Assembly (NCBI GenBank): GCA_948567375.1
Contig: OX419759.1
Coordinates: forward strand, 57,699,493-57,763,492
Reading direction: 5' to 3'
DNA length: 64,000 nucleotides
Source of the DNA: Lunularia cruciata
Taxonomy: Eukaryota; Streptophyta; Marchantiopsida; Lunulariales; Lunulariaceae
A program made the translations under genes and the position numbers. The notes beneath the pieces are model-generated. The model saw only the letters and a list, made by a program, of their open reading frames with translations, searched no databases and was not told where the DNA came from. Positions 37,078 through 64,000 of this stretch are shown here, piece by piece; the first letter of the stretch is position 1, and each line of letters opens with the position of its first letter.

Positions 37078-39226
37078 ATGGCGACAACTTCTGCCCTGTT
37101 CAGAGTTCCACCTTTGGGGCACCAGGTTTTAGGATTCAGCAGGACGCAGAACTACCCGAGAGCAGCAGAGAAAGTTCAAATCTCAGCTGGGTCTTTGGCC
37201 TCTTTGTCTACTGGTTGCTCTTCGGCCTCGAGTTGTGGGTGCTCGAATTTGGGGATTCCTGCAGTTCCGGGGCTTTCTTATTTAGGTGCATGGCAGCAGC
37301 AGCAGAATTCGTTCTCGCTTTTGGACAGACGAGTGAGTGCGTCACGCAGCTGGAAAACAAAAGGGCGAAATCCGAGAATGGTGACGAAAGCTGGAATGCG
37401 GCTCGATCCAGGTGGAGGCGGGGATGGTGAAGAAACCAGCGTTGGGAGAGTGATCTTCAACCTTGCATTAGCTGGAGGACTCACTTACCTTACTGTCACC
37501 GGCAAACTTGGCTGGTTGTTCGACACAATTATCTCCCTCTGGGTACATAATTTGTCTTCTCTGTTATGCTGGATCTTTATTCACAGGTTTCACTCTTTGC
37601 ATGGAATTTTTTTCTTACTGTTCTTCAGAATTTGAACTTTCACTCGTAGGTTGTGGTTTGAAAATTCCTTCACAGTCAATTGCTTAATGTCCTTTGATTC
37701 ATCTCGGGTTTGGATTCCTTAGACAACGTTATGTATGATAGGAATTTCTGTGAGGAGATTGTCAAATGAGTGCAAAAGCTAATGTGTTTTCTTTTAATTT
37801 TTTACTGACTGGATGCTGTATGTTATTCTCAGCTCTTGGCGTTCTTGGTGCCTGTGGTTGGGGTGATTGTATTTCTGTGGTTTGCAGAACGAGAGATTGT
37901 CACAGGTGCTGTAAGTTCCGGCATAAACCATGGTAGTACCACGCTGTAGGCATTTGTATTTTGCTTGAGTTTACTTGAATCAGAAAGTTAAGTCTAGGAT
38001 TAATATTCTTGTCATCAGTCCTCTTTGAAAGTACAGTTATCATATTGATCAGGAGTGTAAGTTTCATTACGATTCACAATTTGCGTCTTGTTTCGTTGTC
38101 TTGCAGTGTCCTAATTGCGGACAGTCATTCCAAGTCTTTGAGTAAGGAATCCATCTTTCTGTCTCCTTTACATTTTCTATTTTACGTTTGCTAGCAAGGT
38201 ATACCAAAGTTTATGATCGCTAATCGCAGCTTCAGTAGACATCAAAAGGACGTTTGCAAATCATGTGGAACATGGAAAGTCTAAAGTTGAGAGAAAGGAT
38301 TGTGTATGAACCCCAAAAAATAACGCCTGCCTAGTACTAACGGAGTCTATACGGTTGCAATGTTCAACAGGTTTGCCGCGAAAGAAGAAGCACAATTTTG
38401 TCCTTACTGCAGCCAGCCCTTCAAGTGTAAGTATGAGAACTATGAGTAAACATTTTTATGAGCTTGCTCCTAAGTATGTCTCCGTTTTCCAAAATCATCT
38501 ACCTTCAGTTAAGGACTCACAAACACTGATCTTATCTGTTCACCTTATAGACGTAACAATCTCCTCCAGGGATAGCGAGGTAATCATTATCTTAGAAGAT
38601 CTTCCGAAATTTCGATTTTCACATCCATACGACTGATTCTTTCTAAGTAGAATATTATACATGGCGAAAGGTTCAACGACATGCTGGAAGTCCACCATTT
38701 TACAAGCTCTGACAAGAAGTTAAGAATCGGATGTGCAGTGGAGGATGGAAATTTTATCAGAGATGAACCTCGCTTCTCCAACCAAAGGCCGAATCCTGGA
38801 GGATTTAGTGGGGGTTTTAGATCCCCTTTCGGTGGAGGTTTTGGCCAGGACAAGTCGAACGCTCCAAGAAAGGATGAAAGTCAAGGTATTGGTTTGTCCA
38901 ATATTCAATCCTCGGCCCTCGGTTATAATTGTTAACAACTACTCAAGTTTTAGAAAAGTAGTTCCAGTCCGTGAGCCACTGGTAGAGGAGTAAGTCCATC
39001 TGAAGAGATGATCCAGACAGCCCTTGTCTGAAACTAGCAACCTACCTATCCGATAAGAAGTTGTGTAAGGTTCACCTGACGTTCTGTGTGGTGCTCTTTA
39101 CAAGGGGGACTGCTTGAGATATGAGCTTTCTATCAAGACAAAAGTAATCTGAGTGAATCACTTTCCTGTGCAGAACCTGGGGGAATCATTGTAGATGTGG
39201 AAGCCGAAGTAAGGGACAGGGATTGA
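37078..39226 (+). CDS. plastid-type membrane protein with C-terminal zinc ribbon
   Basis: Six phase-compatible exons: 37,078-37,542, 37,833-37,910, 38,107-38,141, 38,371-38,426, 38,739-38,885 and 39,174-39,226, giving 277 residues. The first ATG is at 37,078; the upstream GTG at 37,066 is not a start. The Ser/Ala/Arg-rich N-terminus (about 1-100) looks like a plastid transit peptide. Hydrophobic stretches follow at about 125-145 and 156-172. A four-cysteine ribbon is formed by CPNC (182-185) and CPYC (203-206), then a Gly/Phe-rich tail and an acidic-basic end (VDVEAEVRDRD). Plant proteins of this layout are known to me only as uncharacterised plastid proteins. A metal-binding or redox role is inference. 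It converges on the minus-strand gene at 39,866. Confidence 0.82.
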
Positions 39227-39865
39227 TTTGCAGCAAAGTTCGTTCGTCAATCTCCTCCAGGAATTGTACACGATCATTAATATCTCCTATAAGGATGCAG
39301 ATTCTCAACTCAACTTGAAACAGCCTGTCTGGCATTTGACGAGGGAGAACGTAGTATCAAGCACTGAAGGAGCTGTATGTATTCTCACTAATTTGAAGGA
39401 TGTGGACACAAGTTCCACCTCGTCAAGATGCACGTGCATGAGTGTTGACGACGGAGCCAGAGTAGCTCGCTGTCGGTTCCCCACCTCTTTGTCAGCACGT
39501 CAGGAACGAGATCCAAGTGTCTTGTAAAGCGCTACCGTTACCTGTGCGAGCTCGAAATCAGGACCGGAGTCATATATGCATCTTTCACTATTTGAGGGGA
39601 TTTGACTTGGACGCTCCTGACACTTCTGTATTATTCTCTGAATTCAAGGAACGATTTCATTTCTCAAGCTGATCTTTAGCGCTTTTTAGGTTGTGGGTCA
39701 ATTTTGGTGGATAGCAAATGCAATGAGCAAATCATACCTGTTTGGTCCAGTATGGGACAGACTTTTGACAGTTTCATGTATCTCATTTCTCGAATTCTTT
39801 AAAGTGGCAAGGAATCGTTGCAATACTATACAATTGAGGTTCTCGAGCCTAATATAGTTATTCGG
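39227..39865. other. convergent intergenic spacer
   Basis: The 639 bp between two tail-to-tail genes should contain both 3' UTRs. The plus frame 39,228-39,527 has no domain and starts right after the stop of the zinc-ribbon gene, so it is read as 3' UTR. Confidence 0.4.
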
Positions 39866-40796
39866 TCACCACCAGCTAGTCCCACAACTCCTGGGCAGAT
39901 TCTGCGATCTGTCCAGGTGATTTTTCCTTTCACTTATTATTGCTTCGCCGTGAGTGTTCAATAGTAAATGCCCGATACCTGAATGGACCAGGTAATCTTT
40001 GAGGTCCCGCTTCATTGCATGTGGAGCGCTTTTTACATCAATTGCCAATGAAAGCCTTGCATAGCTCGGATGGATAACAATGCAGTTCTCAGTCTGGTGG
40101 AAGCAGCAGGCTATATGAGAGCTTTCGATGGCCGTCACCTTTAATTCGTGAATGAATCCACAGCCCTTGCAGTCTAGTTTCAGTGTGAACTGTGAAGATA
40201 ATTTACAACCAAGGCTTGCCTGATCAGCCATAGAATCAAAGAAGCTGCAACATCTAGAATGGACAACGTTCCCTGCATGCCGAATCCAGATTGCGTCATG
40301 TTCTCTACTTATTACTCTTCTGGAAAAGAGAGACTTTTGACAGTTGATGTAGGTAGATTTTCCCTGTCTTGCAGATACGTGTACGGTGTCACTGGTAAAA
40401 CCTTGATGTACATTTTGTGAGAAGTCAAGGTCCAGAATATACATTTCACCCTCATATAGGACGAGAAACACAGAGACTAGGCATGCCATATCTGTAAGGA
40501 CCGTGGTATTCAACATCTTCTCAATATACGTTGGATAGCGCGGATTGCGAAACCCATGTCACTGTTAGCTGCTTGGTGTAGTGCTAAGTAAAAGATTTTC
40601 AGTGAAAACGTCGAGAAGATGGAAAGATGTAAATCCGACTGATATGTTCCACAAGAGATTTCCCGCCATCGGCTAAAGCGCCATCCACTTTCAAAAACAA
40701 CTACAGATGACGACAAATCCAACTCATCCTTTAGCACGACACTCCACTCAAGATTAGTGACATGAAACCAGAAATCGAGATACCTGCATGCTTTCA
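39866..40796 (-). CDS. unrecognised protein, two exons seen, 5' end unresolved
   Basis: Two long minus-strand frames overlap in different phases. They join cleanly if a 62-nt intron (40,553-40,492; donor gtttcg, acceptor ttacag) is removed: exon 40,796-40,554 then 40,491-39,866, with the split codon GAT. The joined product has about 288 residues, with patches such as YLDFWFHVTNLEW, VVVFESGWRFSRW and GEMYILDLDFS and two CxxC-like spots (CKGC). There is no ATG for the first exon; an acceptor (ttttgcag) at 40,797 suggests more exons upstream. A start at ATG 40,516 alone would give 216 residues. The upstream space before the BEACH gene stop is under 700 bp. I do not recognise the family. Confidence 0.5.
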
Positions 40797-41464
40797 CTGC
40801 AAAATTTATGGTGATCAACTCTTAAGCGATCACAATCTATCTACATTCTAGAAACCAATTACAAAGTACATCTCTGCATTAAGGAACTAATATCAAAACC
40901 ACGCATGGTCGCGGCGTTGTATATCTACCTAGTCTGGAACCTAAATCTTATCACCTCACACAGCCAGGTCATGAAAGTACATCATGTGCTCCGAACCGAG
41001 CACACTTTGAGCCGAACAGACTGTCCTGTATTTTTCTAATGGATACACTACTCAATCCGTGGGGATCCAACTACTGGGTCATCCACCTCGAAACATTTCA
41101 GCAACAACTTGCACGTGCTTGATCTACTACCAAGCACTGAACCATGGCTGAATCCTTCCGTAGGGAAAGGATGATTTAGACTGCTCATGAGGCAGTCTTT
41201 ATTCATTCAGTAACAAATAATTTCAGGCTTCTGGGAGCTAATGGTTATACTGAGTGTGCGGCACCAACCACGTGTAGAAGGGTCTTAAAAATCTGACCAT
41301 ACCATGTGGGTGTGCAAGTATGTAGCTGTGTTTACTATATCTATGGTGCAGCTGCTGAAGGGCTAGTTCGCAGTAAGAGAAATTTGAGTGGGTCAATTTT
41401 CATGATACAAGGGACGGTGACGACGAGGCGAGAGGAAAACAAAAAATCGACATGGACGCTAGTC
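40797..41464. other. spacer between two minus-strand genes
   Basis: Holds the 3' UTR of the BEACH gene and the 5' part of the gene at 39,866-40,796. A short open stretch on the minus strand at about 41,150-41,060 (STCKLLLKCFEVDDPVVG) could be an exon, but its phase does not join the next exon without a weak donor. Confidence 0.35.
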
Positions 41465-62247
<20,783 letters not shown>

Positions 62248-64000
62248 CCCAGAAGGAAACAGAAATCGATTCTCCCAACGCACTCATTCCATCCCGCACA
62301 CTCGAGACAGCAGCAGGCTCTTCGAACCAGCCAGCCAGCCAGCCAGCAAGCCAGCTCTCAACTCAAAAAAAGTACTATATATTATTCAATATAATCCTTC
62401 TTTTTCCCAAGAACTTCTTCTTTGCCGTATTGTCGACGACGCCGCTCGGGGCAGGAAGCCAGAAAATGTTAATGTTGCACGCCAAAAATCCACAAAAGGC
62501 TGAAGAAAAGGGAAGCTACTTCTGCACAAAGATCTGCCTGCAGCAACGCCTTCCTTACGATGGATCTAATCTATGTATAATGCGACGATGTACTTCTTTC
62601 TCGGACTTGACTGGACGGACGATCGATACCTCTCGATCGAAAGCTTCCTATGAATCAACCAAGCCTCGGTTCATTCGACCGACCTCTCTAGCCGGTGGTT
62701 GCCGGTAAGCTCCGCAAACGCGAGAGTGCTCAGCGATTTCGCGGTGAAAGGAAAAGCGATTCTCCTGTGTCGCTAGATTCTGGATCCTGCGGTGTGTATA
62801 CCGGGATGTCACGGGCTCTCAGATTTGCTGCTGCACTTGAGCTTTCAATGCTGAGCTGCTCACATGTTGGCCCGGGAAGTCAAGCACAAACACAGCCACA
62901 ATCTTAGCGGTGGATAAATTGGCAGTACGGCTAACTAGTGGACGAAGCGGGACGAAAAGCCGCTCGGTAATACGCAACGCGATATATAATCGCCGGAAGT
63001 TCCGCAATCGATGCCGGCAAGCTGTTTAAAGGACAAGGAAAAAAAGGCATCCCTGACATATCTGTCCGACGAGCAGACCAAACCCGGCGCTGAGAACGGA
63101 CTGGCTGATTTCCATCCGTTGTTGTTGGTTCCTGGTACTTCGGCGCACTAGACTACACCGAGATCCCGAGTTCGAACTTCCCAACAGGCTAGGAACTAAG
63201 TAAACTAATTTCGGACCGGCTTTCTATGGAGAAACTTGATGTACGACGGTCACTCTGCAAGAAATCCTTGTTGGGTACTATAGTACCGAGTGCTTCATTA
63301 TTCGCAATTATTATTTCCAAAGTGAATACTTAATCGACGGTGGATAACTCCCCTCGGCTTTGTTTTCAGGAACGATAGGACTCGCTTGATGTGTAAAGAG
63401 TTTGGCATTCAATCACGAGCAAGAGGAACAGGAAGTGTCAGAATTAAGAAGGCCATTCTGTCAAGGACGGCAGCAGAAAGAGATCACGGTATCGGATTAG
63501 CTGAAGACGGTTTTATGACTGCAAATAGAGATCTTCATTCGCCGCGAAAATTGAGTCAGCTGAGTTGAGGACACCCAGAGTTCAAGGGGACGAGGTTCGA
63601 GTCGAGTCGTGACGTCAACGTCGTCGATGTCAGCAGAACGAAACTAGAACAAATCGAAGCCGCTTGTGAGCCTGACTGTTAATGAGGACGCGAGTTCTAG
63701 AGTCTCGTCGAATACTGATCTGTCCGATAATAAGGAAAGACAGACGAACTTGGTAGTGGCAGATCGTCCGTAAGGGTCTATGACAGCGTTAGGAGTTTCG
63801 TCATGGATCTCTAGGCAGGACAGCCAAGTAGGAGCCAACTTCTGAGTGGCCACGGGCAGACGTAGCATCCACGTAGTTTCCATTACGGCTTGCGACAGTG
63901 CGCAGCAAATGCTCTCTCTCCTCACGTCCGTCGCACGCTCGTGAACCCACTTCTCTCTACCCTACTCAACAAGTCGCCCTCTATAACTGTTACATATCAC
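62248..64000. other. upstream region of the BEACH gene
   Basis: Should hold the promoter and 5' UTR of the minus-strand BEACH gene. A (CCAG)n tetranucleotide run lies at 62,327-62,355, close to the start codon. Plus frames here are antisense shadows. A minus frame at 63,644-63,925 is open for 93 codons but begins at GTG and matches nothing I know. A possible B box (GAGTTCGAAC) at about 63,168 hints at another tRNA-derived fragment. No further gene is supported. Confidence 0.45.

Noticed and set aside
62248-62283. Extension of the BEACH protein by 12 residues to 62,283
   Set aside because: The codon at 62,281-62,283 is GTG on the minus strand and is directly preceded by an in-frame TGA. The first ATG is at 62,247.

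Overview
The window looks like nuclear DNA of a land plant, most likely a bryophyte and probably a moss. The coding genes are plant-type: a CYP710A sterol C-22 desaturase, a BCHC-type BEACH protein, a plastid-type zinc-ribbon protein, an RING-H2 protein and a tRNA-Leu(AAG). Spliced genes have many GT-AG introns, mostly 100-900 nt. Intergenic DNA is AT-rich and holds Ty3/Gypsy chromovirus relics with an initiator-Met primer site. The lineage call is inference from gene content and intron style. All database-style identifications come from recognising protein motifs by eye.

Layout: (1) 1-20 kb is gene-poor. It has possible last exons of a gene at the left edge, a tRNA-Leu gene (6.55 kb), a one-exon RING-H2 gene (11.5-12.1 kb), a 124-bp foldback element (15.6 kb) and the intronless CYP710A gene (17.4-19.0 kb). 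A possible three-exon membrane-protein gene lies on the minus strand at 19.4-20.4 kb. (2) 21-28.2 kb is a nest of decayed chromovirus fragments. It carries two integrase-chromodomain copies, one RT/RNase H and one gag-protease block on the minus strand. Three LTRs carry repeated heat-shock-element-like GAAnnTTC units just upstream of a TATA box. (3) 28.2-36.9 kb is repeat wasteland: a Mutator-like transposase relic, three kinds of tandem repeat and several kb of AT-rich DNA with no gene I can see. (4) 37.1-39.2 kb is a six-exon plus-strand gene for a plastid-type membrane protein with a CxxC/CxxC zinc ribbon. (5) 39.9-40.8 kb holds two exons of an unrecognised minus-strand gene. (6) 41.5-62.2 kb is one very large minus-strand gene for a BEACH-domain protein of the plant BCHC class. 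I resolved it into 31 phase-compatible exons coding for about 3,273 residues. (7) 62.3-64 kb is its upstream region.

The genes do not form a pathway. CYP710A acts in membrane sterol synthesis at the ER. The BEACH protein is a cytosolic scaffold for membrane traffic or RNA-granule functions. The zinc-ribbon protein is probably plastid-located. The parts most worth a second look are the heat-element-rich LTRs, the retroelement junctions that fall exactly at LTR ends, the unrecognised minus-strand genes at 19.4-20.4 and 39.9-40.8 kb, and a repeat family inserted three times in BEACH-gene introns.
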